DNA of 11,324 nucleotides from Thermomicrobiales bacterium. Its GTDB lineage: Bacteria; Chloroflexota; Chloroflexia; Thermomicrobiales; UBA6265. The stretch is taken from positions 1 through 11,324 of the forward strand of contig JAICJJ010000036.1 of the NCBI GenBank assembly GCA_025928535.1, written 5' to 3'. A model generated the notes under the pieces. That model had not been told where the DNA came from, did no database searches, and saw nothing but the letters and a program-made list of their open reading frames with translations. The position numbers and the translations under genes are program-made. Below, in pieces: positions 1 through 6,627 of this stretch; the first letter of the stretch is position 1; every line of letters begins with the position of its first letter.

Positions 1-588
1 CGCCTCGAACGGTTCCGGTTTCGATCCGCCAGCGGCGATCTCGCCTTGCGCGACGTGGCGCTCGCTCCGGGCGAGCATCGCATCGACACCGCCAGCGGCG
101 ACATCGATCTGGCGCTGCGGCCGGTTGGCGACAACGGCGCGATCGGCGTCGCGATGACGACGATGAGCGGCGACGCCCGGATCGGCCCCGGCGTGACGCG
201 TCTTCGCGGCGGAGACAACGCCGGCGGCAACGGCTACGGGACCATCATACGCGTCCGGACGATGAGCGGCGATCTCGCGGCCCGGGCGTCCGCGCGCCCG
301 ATGAGCTCGATGACGGCTGGCGACCGCATGGCGGCAGCCGACGACCGCGACATGGCTGCTGGCGATCGAGTCATGGCCGCGGCTGAACGCATTTCGGAGC
401 GGTCCACCGAAGATGTTGTCAGCCTGGCGCCTAAGCCGCCGGCGCCGCCATCCGCTCCAGCGCCGGTCACCGGTCGCGACGCCGAGCGGCTGGCGATCTT
501 GCGCTCGCTCGAAAAAGGCGAAATCAGCATCGAGGACGCGACGCTGCGTCTCGACGCGGTTGACGCCCAACCTAGCGCGGGCGGATGA
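1..588 (+). CDS. DUF4097-like beta-strand repeat protein with C-terminal SHOCT-like segment (3' part, 5' end outside window)
   Basis: The reading frame is open from base 1, so the start lies upstream and 195 codons are visible. The first ~90 residues hold four S-G-D triplets (about codons 11, 32, 61 and 91), each followed by alternating hydrophobic residues. This is the pattern of DUF4097-type right-handed beta-strand repeat ('putative adhesin') domains. A low-complexity linker rich in Ala, Met, Asp and Arg follows, with a near-duplicated AGDRMAAA/AGDRVMAAA unit, and then a Pro-rich stretch. The last ~30 residues (AERLAILRSLEKGEISIEDA and on) resemble the short SHOCT-like helical motif often found with DUF4097. 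The cellular role of these proteins is not established; links to envelope or regulatory functions are inference. The last 17 bp overlap the convergent membrane-protein gene. A start inside the window, such as TTG at 46, is unlikely because the repeats begin before it. Confidence 0.75.
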   Translation, partial: RLERFRFRSASGDLALRDVALAPGEHRIDTASGDIDLALRPVGDNGAIGVAMTTMSGDARIGPGVTRLRGGDNAGGNGYGTIIRVRTMSGDLAARASARPMSSMTAGDRMAAADDRDMAAGDRVMAAAERISERSTEDVVSLAPKPPAPPSAPAPVTGRDAERLAILRSLEKGEISIEDATLRLDAVDAQPSAGG

Positions 589-1669
589 CGCCGCGCAGGC
601 GGCTCCGCTTCGGCGCGCGACGCTGTGATCGCGGCGGCAGCAACACGTCGTCGTAGAGTTCGGCGAGTTGCGCTTGCACCGATGGCGGCATCGCGTCGAA
701 CCGACGCCGTCCGTCGATCGACAGGCGCGAGCGCAAACCCCAGACGGAGCGTGCCGTCGATCGGTCGAACGACGAATCGGCCGCGGGCACGCTCCAGGTT
801 TCGCACAATCGATCGCAGGCGTCGGGTGACAAGGCCAGAAACGTCGTTTCGATGAAGTCGACCGCCGGGTCGGGCTGGACTGCCGCCGGCGCGGTCGGCG
901 CCGCGCGGAACATGGCCCCATTGGCGGCGGGCCCGGCCGGAACGACGGTCGGTCCGACCCGCTCGGCGACGCCGGGCGCAAACCGCGGCGCGGACGGCGC
1001 CGACACGCGCCCGACATCGAGCCGTCGGGTTTCGAGATAGCCGGCGAAGATGATGGCGACGCCGAGCGCCATCGCGATGTAGAGATATTCCGGTTGCCCG
1101 AAGCGCGTCAGCGTGCCGCCCGCCGCGACCACCAGCGTTCCCATCGCGATCAGGACGCAGCCGATCATACGGTGGCGTTGGATGCCGAGCCGCCAGAACC
1201 GCGCGGCGGACCAGACCACCCCGCCGGCGAGGATCGCCGTGCCGAGGCCATTGATGCCGGCCGCCAGCGCGACGAGCGCCGGGCCGCGCTGCAGTGCCCG
1301 CCACCCCTCGGCCGACAACCGCGCGGCGTCGATCGGCGCATCGAGCACGATGGTGACGGCCAGCGCGGTCAGGAGCAGCATGACGCCCGGACCGAAACGG
1401 CGCGTCGCGCCGGGCGCGAGCAGGTACAGCTCGCCCAGCGCGAGATAGCCGACGACCAGCACCGCGCCCGCCAGGTAGTAGACCCGCGCGAGGAGCGGCG
1501 TCCATCCGGCAGCCGAGCCCACCACCTCACAGCCGGCGGCCACGGCGAACAACGCGAACGCGATGAGCCAGGCGATCTTGTCCGGTTTGGGACGGCGCGC
1601 CGCGTCGCGCCCGATCATGACGGCGCAGACCGCCGCGATGACGGCGGCGGCGAGGGGAAAGACGATCAC
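572..1669 (-). CDS. Seven-helix integral membrane protein of unknown function
   Basis: A 365-residue protein. Seven hydrophobic segments are visible at about residues 1-20, 32-52, 59-85, 93-111, 130-154, 167-187 and 194-213, separated by short Arg-rich loops. A soluble tail of ~150 residues follows: an Ala/Pro-rich linker (about 220-270), then a helical region (about 275-345) with several Arg and Asp residues and a very basic C-terminus. The layout resembles seven-helix sensor or membrane modules, but no kinase, cyclase or other output domain is recognisable. I cannot assign a family. The start is a GTG and no good Shine-Dalgarno lies upstream; no other start codon is seen in frame for at least 30 bp upstream. 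A TAGAAT -10-like hexamer lies about 66 bp upstream. The 3' end overlaps the convergent DUF4097-like gene by 17 bp, so the two mRNAs are complementary at their ends. Confidence 0.8.
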   Translation of the reverse strand: MIVFPLAAAVIAAVCAVMIGRDAARRPKPDKIAWLIAFALFAVAAGCEVVGSAAGWTPLLARVYYLAGAVLVVGYLALGELYLLAPGATRRFGPGVMLLLTALAVTIVLDAPIDAARLSAEGWRALQRGPALVALAAGINGLGTAILAGGVVWSAARFWRLGIQRHRMIGCVLIAMGTLVVAAGGTLTRFGQPEYLYIAMALGVAIIFAGYLETRRLDVGRVSAPSAPRFAPGVAERVGPTVVPAGPAANGAMFRAAPTAPAAVQPDPAVDFIETTFLALSPDACDRLCETWSVPAADSSFDRSTARSVWGLRSRLSIDGRRRFDAMPPSVQAQLAELYDDVLLPPRSQRRAPKRSRLRGVIRPR

Positions 1670-1734
1670 GCCCGGCCAACATTCCTTCGTCGATGCAGCA
1701 TCCGCGCAGGCTCCATTCGACCTGTCGTCCCGCT

Positions 1735-1740
1735 ATTCTA
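1735..1740 (-). promoter_or_regulatory. Possible -10 element for the seven-helix membrane protein gene
   Basis: On the minus strand this hexamer reads TAGAAT, a 5/6 match to TATAAT in otherwise very GC-rich DNA, upstream of the leftward membrane-protein GTG. No convincing -35 sits 16-18 bp further upstream, so this is only a candidate. Confidence 0.22.
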
Positions 1741-1794
1741 CGTCGCCGCCAGCCGCGCCTCGCGCCGGACGCGGCTTCGGTCGGGAATCACGGC

Positions 1795-1800
1795 AGGAGG
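1795..1800 (+). promoter_or_regulatory. Shine-Dalgarno site AGGAGG for the DUF3303-like gene
   Basis: A perfect AGGAGG lies 7 bp before the ATG at 1808. It fixes the start of the 90-residue gene and argues against the much longer reading frame that runs through it from the left. Confidence 0.75.
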
Positions 1801-1807
1801 CGCCGGC

Positions 1808-2080
1808 ATGCTTTTCATGGTCATCGAAACGTTCAAGGACAGCGATCCGCGCCCGATCTACCGCCGCTTGCGCGACGAAGGGCGCACCCTGCCGGACGGC
1901 TTGACCTACGTCGGCAGTTGGATCGAAGCGAGTTTTCGCCGCTGCTATCAGTTGATGGAATGCGACGATCCGCGCCTGTTCCAGCAATGGGTGCTCGAAT
2001 GGCGCGAACTGGGCGATTTCGAATTCATCCCGGTCGTGCCGTCGAAAGAAACGCAAGCCGTCGTCGCGCCCTATCTCTGA
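1808..2080 (+). CDS. DUF3303-like small protein
   Basis: A 90-residue protein starting MLFMVIETFKD. It has a short hydrophobic first strand, a helix (about 17-25), a second strand around LTYVGSWIE, a Cys/Arg-containing segment (RRCYQLMECDD), and a C-terminal FEFIPVVPSKE strand. This order fits DUF3303, a family of ~90-residue proteins thought to adopt a ferredoxin-like dimeric alpha-beta fold; its biochemical role is unknown. The length is typical. The start is fixed by the AGGAGG at 1795-1800; an internal ATG at 1817 is a weaker alternative. It is a stand-alone gene, divergent from the membrane-protein gene and convergent with the peptidoglycan hydrolase, 38 bp away. The frame is open far upstream (to 1094), but that part is antisense to a real gene and is not included. 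Confidence 0.82.
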   Translation: MLFMVIETFKDSDPRPIYRRLRDEGRTLPDGLTYVGSWIEASFRRCYQLMECDDPRLFQQWVLEWRELGDFEFIPVVPSKETQAVVAPYL

Positions 2081-2118
2081 TAGCGGCCGCGGCGCCCGCG
2101 TCCGCCGCCCATGGACGC

Positions 2119-3369
2119 TCAGCCGCCGCCGAACATCTCACGCGCGACGCGCGCGATGCTTTCGGCGTAGGCGGGATCGGCCGCCCAGCGGCCAGCGAGC
2201 GCGGCCAGGGTTGGCGCGCTGCCGGCGCGGCCGGCGTCCAGGGCCGCGTCATACCGTGGGTCGAGCGCGACGAATCGCCCGAGCGTGCCGTCCTTGGGAA
2301 CCGAGCCGACCGCATAGAGATAGAGATGGACGATCTGCGCCCGCGCCGCGTCGGAGCCGGTTGGCCAGTCGGGCGACTTCGCGTCCGGCCCGGTGATGCC
2401 GATCCCAGCGGGGTTGAGATGCTCGACCCAGGCCGGGGAGCGCCACCAGTCCGTTTCGAGCGCCGACTGGGCGACGACCACCGCCGGATCGAGCCCGACC
2501 TCGGGCGCAAGCCGATACACCTCGTCGATGTAGGCGCGCACATCATCCGGCCGCTCCGCCCCGACGGCGACCGCCGCGGCCATCGCGCGGCCAGCGGAGC
2601 CGCGCGCCGGACCGATCAGCCGGTCCGTCGGCCGTACGGCGGCGAACGGCGAAACAGACGATCCGGGACGGGCGGGAACCGCGCTTTCGCTTCGGAGCCA
2701 GGCATCGACGCCGTCGGCGATCGCCTGCGCGATCGCTTGCCGCCGCGCGCCGCTCGGTTCGGCGAGCAGCCGCGCTTCGTCGGGATTCGAGAGAAAGACC
2801 GGCTCGACCAGGATGGCCGGCATCCGGGCCGTCAACAACCCGCCGTTTTCGAGTTGATCCAGCCCCCCATCTCCCAGCGCCGTGCCGGGCGCCAGTCGTC
2901 CGACCAGCGCCGCCTGCATCGTTTCGGCGAACGCGCGGTCTTTGGCGGCGATGCCCCAGAGGGTGCGCGCATAGTCGGGGTCGGGTTGATCGAAACTGTT
3001 CAGATGCACCGAGACGTACGCCAGCGCGCGGCAGGCGTTGGCGATCCGGCCGCGCGGCGTGTTCGCCATCCCGGTCTGGTCGTCGGTTCGGGTCAGAGCG
3101 ACGCCGTACCCGTCCTGCCGGAGCAACGTCGCGGCTCGATTGGCGATATCGAGCGCGAGGTCGCGCTCGACCAACCCCGCCGCGGCATTGACCGCTCCCG
3201 GATCGTCGCCGCCGTGGCCGGGATCGAGCACGACCCAAGCGCCGCCAGCCGGGCAACGCGGAGCGCCGCTCGGCAGCAGGCTGGCAAGAGCGCCCCCAAC
3301 CGCGAGCAGCGCCGCCAGCAGACCGGCCGCCGCCAATTGCGGCCAGGCGCTTGTCCATGCGCGACTCAT
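2119..3369 (-). CDS. Secreted bifunctional peptidoglycan hydrolase: N-acetylmuramoyl-L-alanine amidase (Amidase_3) plus glucosaminidase-like domain
   Basis: Positions are in a 421-residue form beginning at an alternative GTG (3384); the ATG at 3369 shortens it by five residues. An N-terminal hydrophobic stretch (about 15-37) is a signal peptide or anchor. Domain 1 (about 49-232) is an Amidase_3 zinc amidase. The zinc ligands are seen as His57 in VVLDPGHGG, Glu73 in LVERDL and His127 in VSVHLN, and the catalytic Glu194 lies in ILVEPVFLSN. It would cut the bond between N-acetylmuramic acid and L-Ala of the stem peptide. A linker rich in Ala, Arg and Pro follows (about 233-280). Domain 2 (about 283-418) resembles the glucosaminidase/GH73-type fold, with VGLDPAVVVAQSALETDWW placing a likely catalytic Glu at 310; it would cut the glycan strand. 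Neither start has a clear Shine-Dalgarno. The enzyme should act outside the membrane in wall turnover or cell separation. The domain 2 call is less sure than domain 1. Confidence 0.87.
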   Translation of the reverse strand: MSRAWTSAWPQLAAAGLLAALLAVGGALASLLPSGAPRCPAGGAWVVLDPGHGGDDPGAVNAAAGLVERDLALDIANRAATLLRQDGYGVALTRTDDQTGMANTPRGRIANACRALAYVSVHLNSFDQPDPDYARTLWGIAAKDRAFAETMQAALVGRLAPGTALGDGGLDQLENGGLLTARMPAILVEPVFLSNPDEARLLAEPSGARRQAIAQAIADGVDAWLRSESAVPARPGSSVSPFAAVRPTDRLIGPARGSAGRAMAAAVAVGAERPDDVRAYIDEVYRLAPEVGLDPAVVVAQSALETDWWRSPAWVEHLNPAGIGITGPDAKSPDWPTGSDAARAQIVHLYLYAVGSVPKDGTLGRFVALDPRYDAALDAGRAGSAPTLAALAGRWAADPAYAESIARVAREMFGGG

Positions 3370-3468
3370 CGAGCGTGGCCGCACGATCGCGCGCGATGCG
3401 GCGGCGATCCGATCATCGTCGTTGGACAGGATGGCGTGGAAAGTCGTCGTTCGGCGGCGATGGCTGGG

Positions 3469-3541
3469 CGCCCCAGGCAGGATTCGAACCTGCGGCCAGC
3501 CGCTTAGAAGGCGGCTGCTCTATCCCCTGAGCTACTGGGGC
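3469..3541 (-). tRNA. trnR: tRNA-Arg (anticodon TCT)
   Basis: The minus strand folds into a complete 73-nt cloverleaf. The acceptor stem is GCCCCAG/CTGGGGC with discriminator G. The D-arm is GCTC...GAGC. The anticodon stem is GCCGC/GCGGC around the loop CTTCTAA, giving anticodon TCT for AGA (and possibly AGG) codons. A 5-nt variable loop and a T-arm GCAGG-TTCGAAT-CCTGC follow. After the discriminator the genome reads CCCA rather than CCA, so the CCA tail is not encoded and must be added by a nucleotidyltransferase. The tRNA lies between the OsmC-like gene and the peptidoglycan hydrolase gene, all leftward. It has its own candidate promoter 40 bp upstream. Confidence 0.96.
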
Positions 3542-3580
3542 GCGAGCGGAGGCGCATCCGCCGTTCGACGCTCCACTGAG

Positions 3581-3610
3581 ACCATACGCGGACTGCCCGG
3601 CTCCTGACAA
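3581..3610 (-). promoter_or_regulatory. Candidate sigma70-type promoter of tRNA-Arg
   Basis: On the minus strand: -35 TTGTCA (3605-3610), an 18 bp spacer, and -10 TATGGT (3581-3586). These match the consensus at 5/6 and 4/6. Transcription would begin near 3574, about 33 nt before the mature tRNA 5' end at 3541, which is a usual distance for RNase P processing. Confidence 0.55.
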
Positions 3611-3666
3611 GACGCCCACGACGACGCGCAACCGGGCGCCCTCGCGATATGAACGCGCCACTTGAT

Positions 3667-4227
3667 TCAATCCGAACGATCAACCGCCCCGGCGACCCGG
3701 AACCGCACGCTCATCTCCGGCGATTGCCGCAACGTCGAGGCGACGACGCAGTACCGCTCCGCGCGCCGCATCAACCGTTCGAGGCGATCCGGCGGCGCGT
3801 CGGCGTCGATCGCGATCTCGGTCCGAATCCGTTCGAAGCCGACCGGCGTTTCGGGATCGATCCCCATCGTTCCCCGAAAATCGAGATCGCCTTCGACGAC
3901 CACTTCGACGCGGCGCAAGGCGATGCCCATCGCCGCCGCGACCATCCGGAGCGTGATTTCCTGACACGCCGCCAGCGACGCAAGCAAGACATCGCCCGAA
4001 CAGGGCAATTCGCCGGCGCCGCCGGCCATCGGATGCGCCGACACATCCCACGACCCCGACGCGCCGTCCGCCGGTTCGCTCACGATCCGGCTGCGCATCG
4101 GATCGTCGCCGGTCGTCGCGGTCCGGACCGTGAACGTCAGCCTGGCCGACGCCGGATCGGCTTCGTAGCGCGCCTTCAGCGGCGCTTGCCGTTCGCGCAG
4201 CGTCGGCGGCGCTTCCTGGTCAGCCAT
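3667..4227 (-). CDS. OsmC/Ohr-family protein (thiol-dependent peroxidase-like)
   Basis: A 186-residue protein beginning MADQEAPPTL. Two conserved redox cysteines of OsmC proteins are visible: Cys88 in the helix SGDVLLASLAAC and Cys160 in AERYCVVASTL. The surrounding strand pattern (RLTFTVR, RRVEVVVEGDLDFRG, RIRTEIAID, MSVRFRV) fits the OsmC fold. A further Cys76 (LPCSGD) sits where the family usually has a Pro/Glu-containing loop. OsmC and Ohr proteins reduce organic or lipid hydroperoxides in the cytoplasm, but many OsmC-like members have no proven substrate. The start is the ATG with GGAGG 6 bp upstream; a longer frame beginning at 4299 would run through the neighbouring gene. The start overlaps the end of the upstream deacetylase gene by 8 bp, implying coupled translation. 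It is the last gene of a three-gene operon. Confidence 0.85.
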   Translation of the reverse strand: MADQEAPPTLRERQAPLKARYEADPASARLTFTVRTATTGDDPMRSRIVSEPADGASGSWDVSAHPMAGGAGELPCSGDVLLASLAACQEITLRMVAAAMGIALRRVEVVVEGDLDFRGTMGIDPETPVGFERIRTEIAIDADAPPDRLERLMRRAERYCVVASTLRQSPEMSVRFRVAGAVDRSD

Positions 4228-5035
4228 CGCTTCCCTCCCCGACGCGCTCCGCCCACCAACGGGCGATCCAGTCGGCGCGCGCGATCCAGACGTCGCCAAG
4301 ATCGATGGCGTAGTCGATCAGACGGGCCATCGCCCGGGACGGCCCCGGCCGACCGCTGACAAGCGGATGGAGGGTCAGGCACATCAAGCCGCCTTCCGCC
4401 CGCAAGACATCGAGATCGTCACGCCAGGCCTCGAACGTCTGGCTGGCCGTCAGGACATGGTCGACAAAATAGGTGTAATCGTCGAACCAGCGCGACGGCG
4501 GCAACTGGACCAGCGGCGGCAACGCCGGGTCGGGCCGCACCATGTACGGCAGATCGCCGCCCGGCTCGTCCATCACCCAGAGGAGGCCGAGTTCCTGCGC
4601 GATGCGATTCGTCTCCGGCGTATAGCGCCAGCCGGCCGATTTGTGGCCGACCGGCGTCGTGCCGGAAATGCGCGTCAGCGTTTCCATCGTCCGCCGCATG
4701 TCGTCGCGCTGCTCGTCCGGACTCAATTGGGTGTAATAGCGGTGGTCCCAGGTGTGGAGCGCGATCTCATGCCCGTCGGCGGCCGCCTCGGCGACGAGGT
4801 CGGGGCGATCTTCCGCGGCGCGAGCCACCCAGCAAAAGGTCGCCGGCACGCCGGAGTCGGACAGCAAGCCAAGCAAGCGCGAGGTTCCGGTCGGATCGTA
4901 GGCGGCCTGCGAAATCCAGTAGATGTCGTCGGGCGCGCGGTAGTTCGCTTCGCCGTAGGCGCCGTCGAGGTCGATCGAGATGCAGAGCGCGCTGCGGTGT
5001 CCGCTCGGCCATCGCTCCCCGCTTGCCTCGGTCAT
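4220..5035 (-). CDS. Polysaccharide deacetylase-fold hydrolase (NodB homology; PgdA/cyclic-imidase/PuuE-like branch)
   Basis: A 271-residue protein. The NodB-type metal site is visible as ALCISIDLDGAYGE (Asp22, Asp24) and the H-x3-H motif in EIALHTWDHRYY (His94, His98). A GW-R segment (AGWRYTPETN, about 134-143) and LTLHPLVSGRP (His223) also match the fold. There is no signal peptide or membrane segment, so the enzyme is probably cytoplasmic. That favours the branch that acts on small molecules (cyclic imides, allantoin-type amides) or intracellular sugars over wall deacetylases, but the substrate cannot be read from sequence. An insertion (about 29-45, rich in Tyr/Trp) after the first motif may shape the pocket. 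The ATG is preceded by a GGAG within the end of the upstream gene; the PLP-enzyme stop codon is only 5 bp away. It is the second gene of the operon. Confidence 0.85.
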   Translation of the reverse strand: MTEASGERWPSGHRSALCISIDLDGAYGEANYRAPDDIYWISQAAYDPTGTSRLLGLLSDSGVPATFCWVARAAEDRPDLVAEAAADGHEIALHTWDHRYYTQLSPDEQRDDMRRTMETLTRISGTTPVGHKSAGWRYTPETNRIAQELGLLWVMDEPGGDLPYMVRPDPALPPLVQLPPSRWFDDYTYFVDHVLTASQTFEAWRDDLDVLRAEGGLMCLTLHPLVSGRPGPSRAMARLIDYAIDLGDVWIARADWIARWWAERVGEGSDG

Positions 5036-5040
5036 GCTGG

Positions 5041-6234
5041 TCACTCCGTGCGCGAACCGTTGCCGGCGGCGAGGTCGGCGACGGCGTCTGCCAGACGATC
5101 GACCTCCTCGGCCGTGTTCCACCAGGCGATCGACGCCCGCGCCGACGGCGGGCATGGGTGGGTCACGACGTAGCGGATCGTCATCTGCCGCTCGAACAGC
5201 GCCGCCGCCACGTCTTGCGGCGCCATCCCCTCGACGTTGAAATTCACGAGCCCCGCCATGCGATGCCGCGGCGTCAGCAACCGCACGCCATCGATCGCGG
5301 ATATGGCATCCCAGAAGCGAGCGCCGAGTTCCCCGGTGCGGGCGTAGGCCCATTCGAGGCCCACGTCATCACGCAGCCACGACAGCGCCGCTTCGAGCGC
5401 CAGCATCGCCGGGCTGTTGAACTCGCCGATTTCGTACCGTTGCGCGCCCGGCTTCGGCAAGAGGTAGCCGCTTTCCTGCCATTCGGCATAGCGAAGATAG
5501 GTCGGCGCCACATCGGCCAGCCGGTCGCGCCGCAGGTAGAACGCGCCCGTGCCTTCCGGGCCGCACAACCACTTTTGCCCCGGCATGGCGTAGGCATCGA
5601 CGCCGAGGGCGTGCAGATCGATCGGAATCTGACCGCTCGACTGCGCGCCATCGACCAGCACGAAAACATGCCGTTCCCGCGCGAGCGCCGCGATATCGGC
5701 CAGCGGCATCACCGCGCCGGTCGACCACTGCACATGGGAGAGCGCGATCAGGCGCGTGCGCGGCGTCATCGCCGCCGCGATTTGCCCGACGACATCGCCC
5801 CCGCCGTTTCCGAGGTCGGCAAAGCGCGTGATCGTGCCAGCGCGCCGCGCCAGGAGCGCCAGCGGCGCCAGCAAACCGGGATGCTCCAGATTGGTGGTCA
5901 CGATCTCGTCGCCGCGCTGCCAACTCAGCCCCATCAGCACGCAGCCGATCCCTTCGGTCGTGCTGTGCGTCAAGGCGATTTCGTCGACGTCGGCGCCGAC
6001 GATGTCGGCGAACAGGGCGGCCACCCGCCGGTTGCGGATGCCATTGCGCTCATAGACGCCGGGCACGATCCGGCCGAATTCGAATTCCGCGGTCGCCCCT
6101 TCGACGAGCGATTCCTGCGCCACGCGCGGCAATGGGCCATTGGTGCCGGCGTTGAAATAGCCGGTCGCCCGCACCGCCGGCAATGCGTCTCGCAGTTGCT
6201 CGACCTCACACTCCGCCGCCACCCGCACCGTCAC
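5041..6234 (-). CDS. Class V aminotransferase-fold PLP-dependent enzyme
   Basis: A 397-residue protein from the GTG at 6234. The fold and motifs are those of class V PLP enzymes (isopenicillin-N-epimerase, EgtE and cysteine-desulfurase-like). GYFNAGTNGPLP lies at the N-terminus, HSTTEGIG is a phosphate-binding stretch, and TTNLEHPG supplies a likely ring-stacking His118. VLVDGAQSSGQ supplies Asp195 for the pyridine nitrogen, and PGQKWLCGPEGTG supplies the Schiff-base Lys221. A C-terminal small domain follows, ending with the typical RASIAWWNTAEEVDRL segment. The exact reaction (C-S lyase, epimerase, desulfurase or transaminase) cannot be told from motifs. The start was chosen because a GGGAGG (6243-6248) lies 8 bp before it and homology begins soon after; a frame opening at 6309 adds 25 residues without support. 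It is the first gene of a three-gene operon behind the promoter at 6424-6452. Confidence 0.88.
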   Translation of the reverse strand: MTVRVAAECEVEQLRDALPAVRATGYFNAGTNGPLPRVAQESLVEGATAEFEFGRIVPGVYERNGIRNRRVAALFADIVGADVDEIALTHSTTEGIGCVLMGLSWQRGDEIVTTNLEHPGLLAPLALLARRAGTITRFADLGNGGGDVVGQIAAAMTPRTRLIALSHVQWSTGAVMPLADIAALARERHVFVLVDGAQSSGQIPIDLHALGVDAYAMPGQKWLCGPEGTGAFYLRRDRLADVAPTYLRYAEWQESGYLLPKPGAQRYEIGEFNSPAMLALEAALSWLRDDVGLEWAYARTGELGARFWDAISAIDGVRLLTPRHRMAGLVNFNVEGMAPQDVAAALFERQMTIRYVVTHPCPPSARASIAWWNTAEEVDRLADAVADLAAGNGSRTE

Positions 6235-6242
6235 CAGAATGT

Positions 6243-6248
6243 CCTCCC
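6243..6248 (-). promoter_or_regulatory. Shine-Dalgarno site GGGAGG deciding the GTG start of the class V PLP enzyme
   Basis: On the minus strand GGGAGG stands 8 bp before GTG at 6234. It makes this start better supported than the upstream in-frame start at 6309. Confidence 0.6.
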
Positions 6249-6423
6249 AATTGCCGTCAATGCCCGACTGCGCCCTGACGAAGTTGAGCAGTCGCCCGAC
6301 CGCTTGCACCCGTGTTGTCCGAGTTCGCGGAGCGCGCCAACGCGGGCGGCGAGCAACATCGATGGGGTACAGTGCAAATGCGCTGCCCCGGCTGGCGCCG
6401 CATGCCGTACTCCGGCCGCCGCG

Positions 6424-6452
6424 AGTCTATGGCCGCGGCGCGCGAGCGTCAA
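6424..6452 (-). promoter_or_regulatory. Sigma70-type promoter of the PLP enzyme/deacetylase/OsmC operon
   Basis: On the minus strand: -35 TTGACG (6447-6452), a 17 bp spacer, and -10 TAGACT (6424-6429). The match is 5/6 and 4/6 at the optimal spacing, and it stands out in very GC-rich DNA. Transcription would start near 6417, leaving a leader of about 180 nt before the GTG at 6234. The palindromic element at 6476-6552 begins 23 bp upstream of the -35. Confidence 0.62.
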
Positions 6453-6475
6453 CGATCGCGCCGCCCCGTCCGGCG

Positions 6476-6552
6476 GTCATCCTGAGCCGCAGCGAAGGAT
6501 CTCGGCGCTCATTCATCGAGCGCACGAGATGCTTCGACGGGCTCAGCATGAC
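6476..6552. repeat. 77 bp nested imperfect palindrome (REP/MITE-like element)
   Basis: The left arm (6476-6504) starts GTCATCCTGAGCC and ends GAAGGATCTCG. The right arm (6525-6552) is its near reverse complement, starting CGAGATGCTTCG and ending GGCTCAGCATGAC. The arm differences include a C/G exchange in both the CATCCTG and AAGGATC blocks, so each arm is also locally self-complementary. Between the arms lies a second perfect stem GCGCTC/GAGCGC (6505-6510 and 6518-6523) around a 7-nt loop, with one unpaired A at 6524. There is no T-run on either side, so it is not a typical intrinsic terminator. From memory, similar GTCATGCTGAGCC-type palindromes occur as dispersed repeats in several high-GC environmental bacteria. 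Whether it is multicopy in this genome cannot be seen, as only one copy lies in the window. Confidence 0.7.
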
Positions 6553-6627
6553 GGAGGCGGCGCCGCAAAACGTCGAACCGTACCCGCCGACCGCCGGACC
6601 TCAAACGTGCATTTCTCGGAGAACGAC

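Larger units (their letters stand above)
6235..6627. other. Divergent intergenic region between the PLP-enzyme operon and the ADP-ribosylglycohydrolase gene
   Basis: This 393 bp stretch has no credible gene. It contains the Shine-Dalgarno and ~180 nt leader of the leftward operon, the leftward promoter at 6424-6452, and the nested palindrome at 6476-6552. No convincing rightward promoter for the ADP-ribosylglycohydrolase gene was found. Apart from these, I see nothing in it; a riboswitch-like fold in the leader could not be recognised. Confidence 0.7.

Noticed and set aside
234..1505. A 423-codon open frame on the minus strand
   Set aside because: It overlaps the seven-helix gene in another frame on the same strand and encodes Arg/Ala-rich sequence with no hydrophobic pattern or family motif.
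1716..1745. Possible rightward promoter TTCGAC...TACGTC before the DUF3303-like gene
   Set aside because: Both hexamers match the consensus poorly; nothing else supports it.
3386..3397. Perfect 12 bp palindrome ATCGCGCGCGAT just before the peptidoglycan hydrolase start, considered as an operator
   Set aside because: Short GC-rich palindromes are common at this base composition and no second copy or promoter element nearby supports a regulator site.
1693..3507. A 604-codon open frame on the plus strand
   Set aside because: It is antisense to the peptidoglycan hydrolase, has Arg/Gly-rich low-complexity protein, and runs into the tRNA. It is an open frame caused by high G+C.
3413..3670. An 85-codon frame on the minus strand
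   Set aside because: It contains the whole tRNA-Arg gene; the protein-like part is a translated tRNA, a common false ORF.
6476..6552. Palindrome as an intrinsic transcription terminator
   Set aside because: No T-tract follows on either strand and no gene ends there; both neighbours start away from it.
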